From RYN-230 sp963711705 (GTDB taxonomy: Bacteria > Actinomycetota > Actinomycetes > Streptosporangiales > Streptosporangiaceae): 64,000 bases of DNA. Below the pieces are notes generated by a model, which was given only the letters and a program-made list of their open reading frames with translations, was not told the origin of the DNA and did no database searches. The position numbers and the translations under genes are program-made. The stretch is from assembly GCA_963711705.1 (NCBI GenBank), contig CAVQFM010000015.1:425170-489169 (forward strand), written 5' to 3'. The stretch's first letter is position 1. Each line of letters opens with the position of its first letter. Positions 25,468 through 34,415 of this stretch are shown here, one piece after another.

Positions 25468-25591
25468 GGCAAGGGCCGGAACGCGGCACAGTGAGAGCGG
25501 CGCCGACAGAGCGGCCCAGTGATAGCGGCCCAGAGAGCGCAACAGAGCGGCCCAGACAGAGCGGACAGCGCCCGGGGGGAGGTGACGGCAC

Positions 25592-26017
25592 ATGGCCCAG
25601 GCAGCCGGCCAGCTGGCGGGGCTCATGCCGATCGACGAGGTGGCCCGCAGGCTCGGCCTGCGGGCCTCGGCGATCCGCTACTACGAGGAGCGCGGCCTGG
25701 TTCAGCCCGCCTCCCGGCATTCGGGGCGGCGCTGGTACGGGCCAGCCGCGATCCGGCGGCTGGCGATCATCCAGCACTGGCAGGAAGCCGGCCGGATGAG
25801 CCTCGGCGAGATCGCCGACATCCTGGCCGGGCCCGCGGGTAACCGGGGCTGGGCCCAGGTCGTGGCGCACCGGATCGAGACCCTGGGGGCACAGATCGAG
25901 CAGATGGAGACGGCCCGCGACTTCCTCCGGCACGTCCTGGCCCACCACCCGGACGCGGCCCCGGATGGGTGCGCTCACTACGAGGGCATCCTCCGGCACC
26001 CCGGCTGGCCGGGATAG
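25592..26017 (+). CDS. MerR family transcriptional regulator
   Basis: A 141-residue MerR protein. The winged helix-turn-helix is IDEVARRLGLRASAIRYYEE, then RGLVQPASRHSGRRWYG, the classic first third. The dimerisation helix follows (VVAHRIETLGAQIEQMETA). The C-terminus has a single Cys (DGCAHYEGIL) rather than the paired ligands of metal sensors, so a small-molecule signal is more likely than a metal. GGGAGG at 25575-25580 precedes ATG 25592. Divergent from the MFS gene, with a palindrome between them. Confidence 0.85.
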   Translation: MAQAAGQLAGLMPIDEVARRLGLRASAIRYYEERGLVQPASRHSGRRWYGPAAIRRLAIIQHWQEAGRMSLGEIADILAGPAGNRGWAQVVAHRIETLGAQIEQMETARDFLRHVLAHHPDAAPDGCAHYEGILRHPGWPG

Positions 26018-26149
26018 ACGGCCTGCGGCCGGGCGGGGTGACTGGCACGATGCCGGTGTGCCGGATACCCCGGCGGCCATCCGGCTGCCCGCGGCGACTA
26101 CCGTGCGGGGCCGTGAGCTGGCGGCGTTCCTGCGGTGAGGAGTGGGCTC

Positions 26150-26545
26150 ATGGGCGCGGTGTTTGAGCACCCGGTCGATGTCCGATGGCGTGACGTGGAC
26201 GCGCTCGATCACGTCAACCACGCGGTGTTCCTGACCTACCTGGAAGAGGGCCGGGACGCCTTCTTCGCGCAGACCCTGGGCAGCGACCCCAGTTATGTGG
26301 TCGTCCGGATCGAAGTCGACCTCCGCGCCGAGGTCCGCCTGGCCGACCGGCGGGTGGTGGTGCGCATTGCCGCGGAGCGGCTGGGCACGACCAGCCTGAC
26401 CACCCGCGAGACGATCACGACGCCGTCCGGGGAGGTCGCGGCAGAGGCGGTCGTGGTCACGGTCCGCTGGGACGAGGACCGGCACCAGCCGGTCCCGTTC
26501 AGCCCGGCCGAGCGCGCCCGCCTGACGGCGGTCATGCCCGGCTGA
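26150..26545 (+). CDS. Acyl-CoA thioesterase (4HBT hot-dog fold)
   Basis: A 131-residue hot-dog protein. DVRWRDVDALDHVNHAVFLT with the Asp/His active-site region and TYLEEGRDAFFAQ is the 4-hydroxybenzoyl-CoA thioesterase signature; LTTRETITTPSGEVAAEAVV forms the long beta strands. ATG 26150 is chosen over GTG 26135 because GAGGAG lies seven bases before it. It probably hydrolyses acyl- or aromatic-CoA esters in the cytoplasm. The aromatic monooxygenase nearby lies on the other strand. Confidence 0.8.
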   Translation: MGAVFEHPVDVRWRDVDALDHVNHAVFLTYLEEGRDAFFAQTLGSDPSYVVVRIEVDLRAEVRLADRRVVVRIAAERLGTTSLTTRETITTPSGEVAAEAVVVTVRWDEDRHQPVPFSPAERARLTAVMPG

Positions 26546-26596
26546 ACCGGCCGCAGGCCCGCGCCACCAGCCGGCCGGGCCGGGCGGGCCGGGCGG

Positions 26597-26920
26597 CTAC
26601 GGCTTGCGGGCCACGCCACCCCACATGGCGGACCGGTTCCTCGCCTCCGCCTCGGACCGGGGCCGCCACTTCTGGACCGGCACCAGGCCCGGCTCGGCCA
26701 GTTCCAGGCCGTCGAAGAAGCGCGCGACCTCGTCGTGGGTGCGATGGCGCTGCGTCTCCCGGGCCAGCCGGTTGTACCGGCGGGCCGCTTCGGCCATCTG
26801 CTCCGCCTGGATATCCGAGGCGACCTGGGATAGCGCCAGGTAACTCCCGGACGGCACCCCGGCCAGCAGTGTGCGCACGATCCCGTACGGGTTCGTCGAG
26901 GACGAGAATAGCGCCGGCCC
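26597..26920 (-). pseudogene. DUF574 methyltransferase, C-terminal remnant
   Basis: About 105 residues match the end of the DUF574 family: YGIVRTLLAGVPSGSYLALS, VARFFDGLELAEPGLVPVQ and the terminal GGVARKP. The SAM-binding N-terminal two thirds are missing. Upstream of about 26,930 the frame runs into the 3' end of the monooxygenase gene region and loses similarity. Compare the complete gene at 17223-18074. Confidence 0.7.
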
Positions 26921-26949
26921 GTCAAGTCCCCGTACGCTCGTCGGGCCAG

Positions 26950-28212
26950 CTAGGCCGCTGCCGGGTCCACGCCCGCGTACGCGTGCGCGAACCACCGGGC
27001 CAGCAGCGGGTCGCTGGCCAGGGCGGAGACCCAGCCCTCCCGCAGCCCGCGGCCAAAGCCGCACGGCCCGCCCGCCACCGATTCCCCGCCGAGCCCAGCG
27101 TCCCTGCCGAGCCCGGCGTCCCTGCCGCGCCCAGCGTCCCCGCCGCCAGCCAGGATGATCCGCAGGAACCAGTCCGAGAACGCCTGCGCCCGCCAGATGG
27201 CCGGCAACCGGGTCGCCGAGTAGGCCGCCAGCCGCGCCCCGTCCCGTCCGGGCCCGAACCGCTCGGCCAGCCCGCCGCCCAGCTCGATCGCATCCTGGAT
27301 GGCCAGGTTCATTCCCTTTCCGCCGGCCGGGGTGATCAGGTGCGCAGCGTCCCCAGCCAGGAACAGCCGGCCCTGCTGCATCGGCTCGGCCGTCCTGACC
27401 CGCAGGTCGAGGCAGCCGACGTCGCCGAACGGCGGGCCGTGGCCCAGGCGGCCCGGGACCAGCAGCCGCACCGACAGCTCATCGCGGATCCGCTGCTCCG
27501 GCCAGGCGGCCAGCGTGTCGGTGAGCGGGACCTCGAGGTAGTACCGGGTCTGCCCCGGCCCCCGGCGCATCTGGCCAGCGAATCCCCGGGGATGTGAGCC
27601 GTAGATCGTGTGGCCGGCCAGCGGCGGCGCCTGCGCCACAACGGACAGCCAGCGCACCGGCAGGGCCCGGGCCGCCACCCGGAGGCCGGGCATGGCGGCC
27701 GCGACCGTGCTGCGGGCGCCGTCGCACCCCACCACCACCTCGCAGCCGATCTCCGAGTGGCGGCCGCCCGGCCCGGTGACCGTCAGCACCGCCCCGGCCG
27801 GGCCAGCGCTGACCCGCTGGACCGTGTGCCCGAACCGGACCTGGCCCCCGCCGGCCACCAGCTGATCGGCCAGCCGCCGCACCAGCTGGTGCTGCGGGTA
27901 GAGGTAATGTGACCGCCCGCCGGTGAGCGCCCCGTAGTCGAGCATGGCCGACCCGGCCGGGGTGCGGAACTCGCACTGGTGATTGCGCACGGTGAAGTCC
28001 AGCACGCTCCCGGCGATGCCGGCCTGCCGCAGTTGCTGGACGGTGCGGTACTCGATCAGGCCCGCCTTCGGGTGGCGGCCCAGGCTGGCGTCGTCCTGCC
28101 GCTCGACCACGACGAACGGGATGCTGGCCTGGCCCAGCAGGTGGGCCAGGACCAGGCCGGCTGGGCCAGCGCCGACGATCGCGACGCCGGTTCGCTCCGG
28201 CACGGCTGCCAT
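26950..28212 (-). CDS. pobA: FAD-dependent monooxygenase, 4-hydroxybenzoate 3-monooxygenase type
   Basis: A 420-residue class A flavoprotein hydroxylase. The FAD dinucleotide loop is VAIVGAGPAGLVLAHLLGQA (residues about 9-28), the DG motif is VVVGCDGARSTVAAAM and the GD motif LFLAGDAAHLITPAGGKGMN. The block IYGSHPRGFAGQMRRG then TRYYLEVPL matches the substrate and NADPH region of PobA. The product would be protocatechuate. Near residue 370 a Gly/Asp-rich repeat (GRGRDAGLGRDAGLG) is inserted. ATG 28212 lies seven bases after the stop of the membrane protein gene, so the two are co-transcribed. Confidence 0.8.
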   Translation of the reverse strand: MAAVPERTGVAIVGAGPAGLVLAHLLGQASIPFVVVERQDDASLGRHPKAGLIEYRTVQQLRQAGIAGSVLDFTVRNHQCEFRTPAGSAMLDYGALTGGRSHYLYPQHQLVRRLADQLVAGGGQVRFGHTVQRVSAGPAGAVLTVTGPGGRHSEIGCEVVVGCDGARSTVAAAMPGLRVAARALPVRWLSVVAQAPPLAGHTIYGSHPRGFAGQMRRGPGQTRYYLEVPLTDTLAAWPEQRIRDELSVRLLVPGRLGHGPPFGDVGCLDLRVRTAEPMQQGRLFLAGDAAHLITPAGGKGMNLAIQDAIELGGGLAERFGPGRDGARLAAYSATRLPAIWRAQAFSDWFLRIILAGGGDAGRGRDAGLGRDAGLGGESVAGGPCGFGRGLREGWVSALASDPLLARWFAHAYAGVDPAAA

Positions 28213-28219
28213 CCGGTGG

Positions 28220-28969
28220 TCAGCCGGCGGCCGGCTCGGCGCGCCAGCACCGGCCGGTCCACACCAGCCACACCGGCAGCGCGGCCACCCCGTCGGCGAA
28301 CAGCAGCAGATCCGCGAGACCGCCGTTGCCCGCGGCATACGCACCCGCAGTGACCAGCAGCAGCACCCCGACCACCGCCGTGTACCCAGCCCACACACCG
28401 GCCGCGGCGCGCTGCCCAGCGGTGCGCCGCGCGGTCACCGCGAAGGCCAGCAAGCCCGCGCCGGCCAGGGTGAACGCGGCCGCCGCGAACGTGGCCACGA
28501 TCAGGTCGACGGTGAACGCGATCGCGTTCACGGCGTCGATCGGGTTGCTGTGCCCGGCCATCAGGCCGACCGCGTGGTGCCCGCCGATCTGCACCAGGCT
28601 CCCGGCGATCCAGCTGAGCGCGCCCAGGCCGATGGCCAGCGCACCGGCCCGGGCCAGCGCGTGGCGGCCCAGCCCGTCCCGGACCGCGAAGGCCACCGCG
28701 GCCAGGCACAAGAACCCGGCGATCGCGATCACGGTGTACCACCGCTCCTGCACCAGCGTCGTTGCCTGCCACTGGTAGTAGCTGCGCAGCCCCTGGGCCG
28801 CGGTCTCGCCCCGCCGGGCCTGTGGCGCCGCCGCCACCGTCACGCCCTTGGTGGCCAGCCAGAACCAGGCCGCGGCGAGCGCGAAGGCCGCCGCCCCCGC
28901 GTAGGCCACGACCGCCGCCGTGGACGTACGGTGCGCTGCCCGTACCCGCTGCATCGTCTGCGTTGCCAT
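28220..28969 (-). CDS. Six-helix integral membrane protein, unknown
   Basis: A 249-residue protein with about six membrane helices, the first at AAAFALAAAWFWLAT and the last at TAVVGVLLLVTAGAY. The sequence between helices 1 and 2 (AQGLRSYYQWQATTLVQERW) is polar and probably outside. I do not recognise the family. It is the first gene of a two-gene unit with the p-hydroxybenzoate hydroxylase-like enzyme and may help uptake or sensing of the aromatic substrate (inference only). It diverges from the two-component cluster at 29099. Confidence 0.65.
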   Translation of the reverse strand: MATQTMQRVRAAHRTSTAAVVAYAGAAAFALAAAWFWLATKGVTVAAAPQARRGETAAQGLRSYYQWQATTLVQERWYTVIAIAGFLCLAAVAFAVRDGLGRHALARAGALAIGLGALSWIAGSLVQIGGHHAVGLMAGHSNPIDAVNAIAFTVDLIVATFAAAAFTLAGAGLLAFAVTARRTAGQRAAAGVWAGYTAVVGVLLLVTAGAYAAGNGGLADLLLFADGVAALPVWLVWTGRCWRAEPAAG

Positions 28970-29098
28970 CGGATCCTCCTTTGCCGATGGCCCGACCGTA
29001 GGGACAGCTGGCCCGGAAGCGCCTCGGGGCTGTCTCCGGAATCTTTCTCAGGGCTAGCCCCGATGTGGCTGACGTGCTTCAATGCCACCATCTGAGCG

Positions 29099-29464
29099 AT
29101 GCCGTGCAGTGTGCTCATCGTCGACGATCATCCGGGGTTCCGAGCCCGCGCCCGGGCGCTGCTCGCCGCCGCCGGATATCAGGTCGTTGGGGAGGCGGCT
29201 GACGGGGAGTCCGGGGTGCGCGTGGCCAGGGACCTCTCACCCGACGTCGTGCTGCTCGACGTCCAGCTCCCGGACATCACCGGTTTCGAAGTGGTCCGCC
29301 GGGTGCACAGCGAGCCTGACCCGCCCGCGATCGTCCTCATCTCCAGCCGCGACGCCACCGACTACGGGCGCCGCATCGGGCGCAGCGGAGCGCTCGGCTT
29401 CATCTCCAAGTCGGAGCTGTCCGCCCGGACGCTCGGCGCCCTGCTGCACGGCGGCCCGGGATGA
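29099..29464 (+). CDS. Stand-alone response regulator receiver protein
   Basis: A 121-residue REC domain without any output domain. The acidic pair is in VLIVDDHPGFRARARALLAA, the phosphoacceptor Asp in SPDVVLLDVQLPDITGFEVV, and the late Thr/Lys positions in IVLISSRDAT and LGFISKSELSARTLGALL. It overlaps the histidine kinase start by four bases. Its proximity to a kinase and a second, DNA-binding regulator suggests a phosphate sink or an adaptor. About 129 bp upstream hold the promoter region shared with the divergent gene at 28969. Confidence 0.85.
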   Translation: MPCSVLIVDDHPGFRARARALLAAAGYQVVGEAADGESGVRVARDLSPDVVLLDVQLPDITGFEVVRRVHSEPDPPAIVLISSRDATDYGRRIGRSGALGFISKSELSARTLGALLHGGPG

Positions 29465-31197
29465 CCCGCCGCCGGTGGGGGCTGGTCGCGCTCGCCGCGG
29501 CGGGGGCCGCCTGGATCCTGGGGGCCGAGTGGGTGAGCATTCACCACGGCGTCCCGGAGAACCATCTCATCGACGCGCTGGGTGGCCTGGCCTTCCTGGC
29601 CGGCGGGATCATCGCGCTGGACCGCCGGCCCGGGAACGTGATCGGCCCGCTCATGGTCGCCGTCGGGCTCGTGCCCTACCTCGGCAACTACGGCAACCTG
29701 AACGTGCCGCTGCTCCCGCTCCTCGGCGTGATCAGCGGCTACTGGGCGGCCCCGCTGCTGGCCCACATCGCCCTGAGCTACCCGTCCGGCCAGCTGCGGG
29801 CCAGGTTCGACCGGATCGTGGTCGGCCTCGTCTACGCCTCGACCGTGGCCATCAGCATCGTGCTTCTGCTCGTCTTCGACCCCCGCTCGGGCGGCTGCGC
29901 CCAGTGCGCCTGGGAGCCGGCCGCCGCTCCCAGCCGTGACGTCTTCCTCGCGGCGGAAACGGCCTATCAGCGACTGGGCGTGGCCCTGGTGCTGCTGTTC
30001 CTGGCTGCGGTGTGGCGGCGGTGGCGCCGGGCCACGCCCGCCGGGCGCCGCGACCTCACCCCGCTCTGGCTGGCCACCGGCCTGATCGCGCTCGGGTACC
30101 TGCTCAGCGCGTTCGCCTCGCCGTTCCCGCTGGCTGACCCGTTCGCCTACCTGATCTGGGAACTGCAGAGCCTGCTGCAGATCAGCCTGCCCGCCGTATT
30201 CGTCTGGGGGCTGCTGTCCAGCCGGCTGGCCCGCAGCGCGGTGGGCGACCTGATGCTGCGGCTGGAGCGGCCGCTGCCACCGGGGGAGCTGCAAGTGTCG
30301 CTGGCCCGCGCGCTTGGCGATCCCGCACTGGAGCTGCGTTACGCACTGCACGGCCAGGACCGCTGGGTCAACGCCCACGGGCAGCGGGGATCGCTGCCCC
30401 AGCCACGGGCCGGCCGCCAGGCGCGTACGGTCACCGTGGTCGAGCGCGACGGGCGCCCGCTCGCGGCGCTGATCCACGACCCCGCGCTCGACCAGGGGCT
30501 GGTCCGCGCCGCTGCCGCCGCGGCCGGCATGGCCATCGAGAACGAGTGGCTGCACGCGGAACTGCGCGCCCAGCTGGCCGAGGTCCAGGCGTCCCGGCAG
30601 CGCATCGTGGCAGCGGGGGACCGCGAGCGGCGCCGGGTCGAGCGCAACCTGCACGACGGGGCGCAGCAGCGGCTGGCTACCCTGGCGCTGTCGCTGGCCA
30701 TGCTGCGCGACCGCGACGGCGCCGACCCGGCGGCGGCCGCCGCCCTGGAACAGGCGTCCGCCGAGCTGAAGCAGGCCATTGACGAGCTGCGCGAGCTCGC
30801 CCGCGGCATCCACCCAGCCATCCTGACCGAGGAAGGCCTGCCCGCGGCGGTGGAGTCGCTGGCCGACCGCTCGGCGCTGCCGGTCCGCGTCGTGGCCAAT
30901 TTCGACGGCCGGCTCCCCGAACCGGTGGAGACGGCCGCGTACTTCGTCGTAGCGGAATCACTGGCGAATGTGGCCAAGTACGCCTGCGCGTCGGCCGCAC
31001 AGGTCGAAATCTCCAGGCTTAACGGAAGCCTCCGCGTGGCTGTCCTCGACGACGGCGTGGGGGGTGCCGACCCGAGCCTGGGATCGGGGCTCCGCGGGCT
31101 GGAGGACCGGGTATCCGCGGTCCGCGGCCGGTTCCGGGTGGAGACCACGCCCGGCGGGGGGACCCGGATCCTGGCCGAGATTCCCTGCGATGCCTGA
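29461..31197 (+). CDS. NarL/DegS-type membrane sensor histidine kinase
   Basis: A 578-residue sensor. The N-terminal half holds about eight hydrophobic helices with a Cys pair (RSGGCAQCAWEP) in an outer loop. The HisKA_3 dimerisation helix is GDRERRRVERNLHDGAQQRL with the phosphorylated His in the NLHDG motif; the HATPase_c domain shows FVVAESLANVAKYACASAAQ and DDGVGGADPSLGSGLRGLED and the final GGGTRILAEIP. Spacing to both neighbours is by overlap, so the kinase and the two regulators are one operon. Confidence 0.9.
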   Translation: MTRRRWGLVALAAAGAAWILGAEWVSIHHGVPENHLIDALGGLAFLAGGIIALDRRPGNVIGPLMVAVGLVPYLGNYGNLNVPLLPLLGVISGYWAAPLLAHIALSYPSGQLRARFDRIVVGLVYASTVAISIVLLLVFDPRSGGCAQCAWEPAAAPSRDVFLAAETAYQRLGVALVLLFLAAVWRRWRRATPAGRRDLTPLWLATGLIALGYLLSAFASPFPLADPFAYLIWELQSLLQISLPAVFVWGLLSSRLARSAVGDLMLRLERPLPPGELQVSLARALGDPALELRYALHGQDRWVNAHGQRGSLPQPRAGRQARTVTVVERDGRPLAALIHDPALDQGLVRAAAAAAGMAIENEWLHAELRAQLAEVQASRQRIVAAGDRERRRVERNLHDGAQQRLATLALSLAMLRDRDGADPAAAAALEQASAELKQAIDELRELARGIHPAILTEEGLPAAVESLADRSALPVRVVANFDGRLPEPVETAAYFVVAESLANVAKYACASAAQVEISRLNGSLRVAVLDDGVGGADPSLGSGLRGLEDRVSAVRGRFRVETTPGGGTRILAEIPCDA

Positions 31198-31891
31198 GCA
31201 CGCACCGGGCGTGGCGCCTGAGCCCGGTTCCGCGGCCATCCGGGTGGTGCTGGCCGACGACTCGGTGCTGTTCCGCGAGGGGCTGGCCCGGGTGCTGGCC
31301 GACAACGGCTTCACGGTGGTGGGCCAGGCCGGTGACGCCGCCGCCCTGCACGCGGTGGTCGCCCAGCAGGAACCGGACGTGGTGATAACCGACATCCGGA
31401 TGCCGCCCACCAACTCCAACGACGGGCTGCTGGCGGCGCAGCGGATCCGCGCGGAACACCCCGGCGTGGGCGTCCTGGTCCTGTCCCAGTACGTGGAGAC
31501 GCGGCAGGCGATCAGGCTGCTCCAGCACGCGCCGCAGCGCGTTGGCTACCTGCTCAAGGACCGGGTGTCGGACATCCCGGAGTTCGCCGCGACCGTACGC
31601 CGGATAGCCCGCGGCGGGTCGGCGATCGACCCGGACGTGGTGGCGCAGCTGCTGCGGCGGCGGGGCGAGGACAGCGCCGTGGCCGAGCTGACCGGCCGGG
31701 AGCAGGACATCCTCGCGCTCATCGCCGAGGGCCGGTCGAACCGCGCCATCTGCGAGCGGCTGGTCCTGTCCCCGAAGACCGTCGAGACCCACGTCGGGTC
31801 GATCTTCGCCAAGCTGGGCCTGCTGCCCGGGGCGGACGACCACCGGCGGGTCCTCGCGGTGCTCATGTACATCCGGCAGGCGGGCAGCTAG
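31190..31891 (+). CDS. NarL-family response regulator
   Basis: A 233-residue regulator: REC domain (VVLADDSVLFREGLARVLAD, phosphoacceptor in PDVVITDIRMPPTNSNDG) and LuxR-type helix-turn-helix (LTGREQDILALIAEGRSNRA, then CERLVLSPKTVETHVGSIFA). ATG 31190 overlaps the kinase stop by eight bases. It is the DNA-binding output of the two-component cluster. Its targets are unknown; the neighbouring DHA2 transporter is convergent and has its own MarR regulator. Confidence 0.9.
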   Translation: MPEHAPGVAPEPGSAAIRVVLADDSVLFREGLARVLADNGFTVVGQAGDAAALHAVVAQQEPDVVITDIRMPPTNSNDGLLAAQRIRAEHPGVGVLVLSQYVETRQAIRLLQHAPQRVGYLLKDRVSDIPEFAATVRRIARGGSAIDPDVVAQLLRRRGEDSAVAELTGREQDILALIAEGRSNRAICERLVLSPKTVETHVGSIFAKLGLLPGADDHRRVLAVLMYIRQAGS

Positions 31892-33714
31892 CCGCCGGGT
31901 GGGCAAGCCATTGGCCGCAATCCACCACGGCTGGTCAGGGCAGGGTGCCGATGGCGCACGCTGCCGAAGGCGCGGGGCGGGCCGCTGGATGACCAGCGGG
32001 TCCCGCCCCGCGCGCTGCATGCCACTCCCGGGGTGTCCCTAGTCGGCGGGGACTGCCTCCGGGCATCCTGGCTGGCCCGCTGGGCGCGCTGGCGGCTCGG
32101 CCAGTGCGGCTGGCTGGGCCAGTTCCGCCACCGGGACCAGTTCCGGCGCTGGGACCAGTTCCCCGCCGCCGGGGCCAGTTCCCCTGCCACCGGCGGAGCC
32201 GCGGCCGGGGCTGCGGTAGCGCCGGCCAGGTCGCTGCGCCGCACCCGGATCATCGCGATCGCCAGCACCAGGGCCAGCACCGCGATCCCCGAGGCGACCA
32301 GGAACCCGCGGGAGATCCCGGTGGCCAGTGCCTCGTGCAGCACCGCCGGGGACACCGGGCCACCCGTTGCGTGGTGCTTGATGCTGTTGGCCACGGCGCT
32401 CCAGGTGACCGTGCCGAGCGCGGCCAGCCCGATCGCCCCGCCGACCTGCTGGCCGGTATTCAGCAGGCTGGAAGCGATCCCGGAGTCCTCGCCGCGGACC
32501 CGGGTCAGCGCGACCAGGGAAATCGGCACGAACAGCATGCCCAGGCCGATCGAGGTGACCAGCATCGGGCCGAGCAGCCCACCCACGTAGCTGCTGTGCT
32601 CGGTGAGCCGGGAGAACCAGAACATGCCGCCGGCCGTCACCGCCGTGCCGATCACCATGAGCGGCCGGGCGCCGGTGCGCGGGATCAGCTGCGACACGAC
32701 CCCGGACATCACCACGACCATCGCGGCGAACGGCAGGAACGCCAGCCCGGCGCGCAGCGCGCTGTAGCCGAGCACCTCCTGGGCGAAGATCGTCAGGAAG
32801 AAGAAGATGCCGAACATCGCGGTGGCCAGGCACAGCATGATCAGGTAGGCGCCGGACCGGCTGCGGTTGGCCAGCAGCCGCAGCGGCAGCAGCGCGTGCC
32901 GGCTGCGCCATTCGATGAGCACGAAGCTCACCAGCAGCACCGCCGACGCGATCAGCGAGGTCAAGACCTTGCCGTCAGCCCAGTGCGAGACCCCCGAGGA
33001 GTCGGTGCCCGCGTTGGACAGCCCGTACACCAGCAGCGCGACACCGCCGGTGCCGGTGATGGCCCCGGGCAGATCGAACCGGCCCCGCTGGCGGGAAGAC
33101 TCGGCCAGCACGTACGGGGCGGCCAGGGCGACCAGGATCCCGATGGGCACGTTGACGAACAGCACCCAGCGCCAGGACAGGTAGGTGGTGAGCAGGCCGC
33201 CAGCGACCAGGCCGACCGCGGCCCCGCCGCCGCTCATCGCGGCGTACACACCCATGGCCCGGTTGCGCGGCGGGCCTTCCGGGAAATTGGTGGTGATCAG
33301 GGCCAGCGCGGTGGGCGCGACCATCGCGCCGCCCACGCCCTGCAGCGCCCGGGCGGCCAGCAGCCACTCCTGCGACGTGGCGAAGCCACCGAGCAGGGAT
33401 GCGCCGGAGAACAGCAGCAGCCCCGCGATGAAGATCCGCCGGCGGCCGAGCAGGTCGCCGGACCGGCCGCCGAGCAGCAGCAGCCCGCCGAACGTGACCG
33501 CGTAGGCGGTCACCACCCATTCCAGGCCGTTGCCGGTGAAGCCCAGTGCCCGCTGGATGTGCGGCAGGGCCACGTTCACGATGGCCGCGTCGAGCACGAC
33601 CATGAGCTGGGCGGTGGCGATGACGAACAGCGCCAGGCCGAGACGGCGGGGGCCGTCACCGGTGGTGGTGTCGCGTGTTCGCGCCCGCCCGGTTAGCGAT
33701 TGCGCCGTGGACAA
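31888..33714 (-). CDS. DHA2 family (EmrB/QacA-like) drug transporter
   Basis: A 14-helix exporter. TAQLMVVLDAAIVNVALPHI in helix 1, GGRSGDLLGRRRIFIAGLLL (motif A), and AMGVYAAMSGGGAAVGLVAG (motif C) are all in place. The start is TTG 33714, preceded by TAGGAG. The conserved part ends near residue 500; in this frame 110 further residues follow with repeated NWS-type units. In another frame the tail reads ELVPAPELVPVAELAQPAAL and stops at 32039, which looks more natural, so an indel near 32,165 is possible. A MarR gene lies upstream. Confidence 0.85.
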   Translation of the reverse strand: MSTAQSLTGRARTRDTTTGDGPRRLGLALFVIATAQLMVVLDAAIVNVALPHIQRALGFTGNGLEWVVTAYAVTFGGLLLLGGRSGDLLGRRRIFIAGLLLFSGASLLGGFATSQEWLLAARALQGVGGAMVAPTALALITTNFPEGPPRNRAMGVYAAMSGGGAAVGLVAGGLLTTYLSWRWVLFVNVPIGILVALAAPYVLAESSRQRGRFDLPGAITGTGGVALLVYGLSNAGTDSSGVSHWADGKVLTSLIASAVLLVSFVLIEWRSRHALLPLRLLANRSRSGAYLIMLCLATAMFGIFFFLTIFAQEVLGYSALRAGLAFLPFAAMVVVMSGVVSQLIPRTGARPLMVIGTAVTAGGMFWFSRLTEHSSYVGGLLGPMLVTSIGLGMLFVPISLVALTRVRGEDSGIASSLLNTGQQVGGAIGLAALGTVTWSAVANSIKHHATGGPVSPAVLHEALATGISRGFLVASGIAVLALVLAIAMIRVRRSDLAGATAAPAAAPPVAGELAPAAGNWSQRRNWSRWRNWPSQPHWPSRQRAQRASQDARRQSPPTRDTPGVACSARGGTRWSSSGPPRAFGSVRHRHPALTSRGGLRPMACPPGG

Positions 33715-33902
33715 AGTACTCTCCTAACCCCTTTTGGGGCGCACGGATCCTGCGCCGCGGCCCAGGAGGTTCCGCTGCGGGTTATCGATGGACTGATCAG
33801 GTATGGACTCTCGTGATCCGCCGAAAGCTCTGGCGGTGGATCACTGTCGGCCGCTGCCTACGCCGGGGCCTGCGGCTCCGGCTGGCTGGCTGGTTTCGCG
33901 GC

Positions 33903-34415
33903 TCAGGTCACGGCCGGCGAAACCGCGTCTTCCCGTGCCCCCACCTCCTCCGTGCCTTCGGCTCCAGCCGGGGTAGTGGCGTCGGCCGCGGTAGCTCTGG
34001 TCATCTTGCGGATCAGCTCCAGCAGAGCCGCCCGTTCGGTCATATCCAGGGCGCACGCCCACGGCATCTGCGTCAGCAGCTCTGCTTCCAGCCGCTTCTT
34101 CAGCTCCATGCCCTGCGGGGTGAGCACCAGGTTCTTCAGCCGGCGGTCAGTGGGGTTGGGCTCGCGCCGGGCCAGTCCCCGGTCTTCCAGTGTGTCCGCG
34201 ATCATGGTCACGAAGGACCGGTCGCAGTGCAGCTGCTTGCCCAGCTCGCTCATGGTTACCGGGGCGCCCAGCCGGTGCAGTGCCTTGAGGCAGAACAGCG
34301 GCACGCCCAGCTCCTCGGCGAGCCGGTCCCCGCGCCGCAGCAGCTGGCCGAGGAACTCGGCCATGGCGTCGAAGATCTCCTGATCCAGCTGGTTCCCATC
34401 GGGACACCAGGCCAT
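33903..34415 (-). CDS. MarR family transcriptional regulator
   Basis: A 170-residue MarR protein: MSELGKQLHCDRSFVTMIAD contains the recognition helix, LEDRGLARREPNPTDRRLKN the wing, and LVLTPQGMELKKRLEAELLT the start of the dimer helix. ATG 34415 follows GAAGGAGG at eight bases; longer starts are less likely. It lies 188 bp upstream of the DHA2 transporter on the same strand and probably represses it. A palindromic half-site pair lies 75 bp before its start. Confidence 0.85.
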   Translation of the reverse strand: MAWCPDGNQLDQEIFDAMAEFLGQLLRRGDRLAEELGVPLFCLKALHRLGAPVTMSELGKQLHCDRSFVTMIADTLEDRGLARREPNPTDRRLKNLVLTPQGMELKKRLEAELLTQMPWACALDMTERAALLELIRKMTRATAADATTPAGAEGTEEVGAREDAVSPAVT

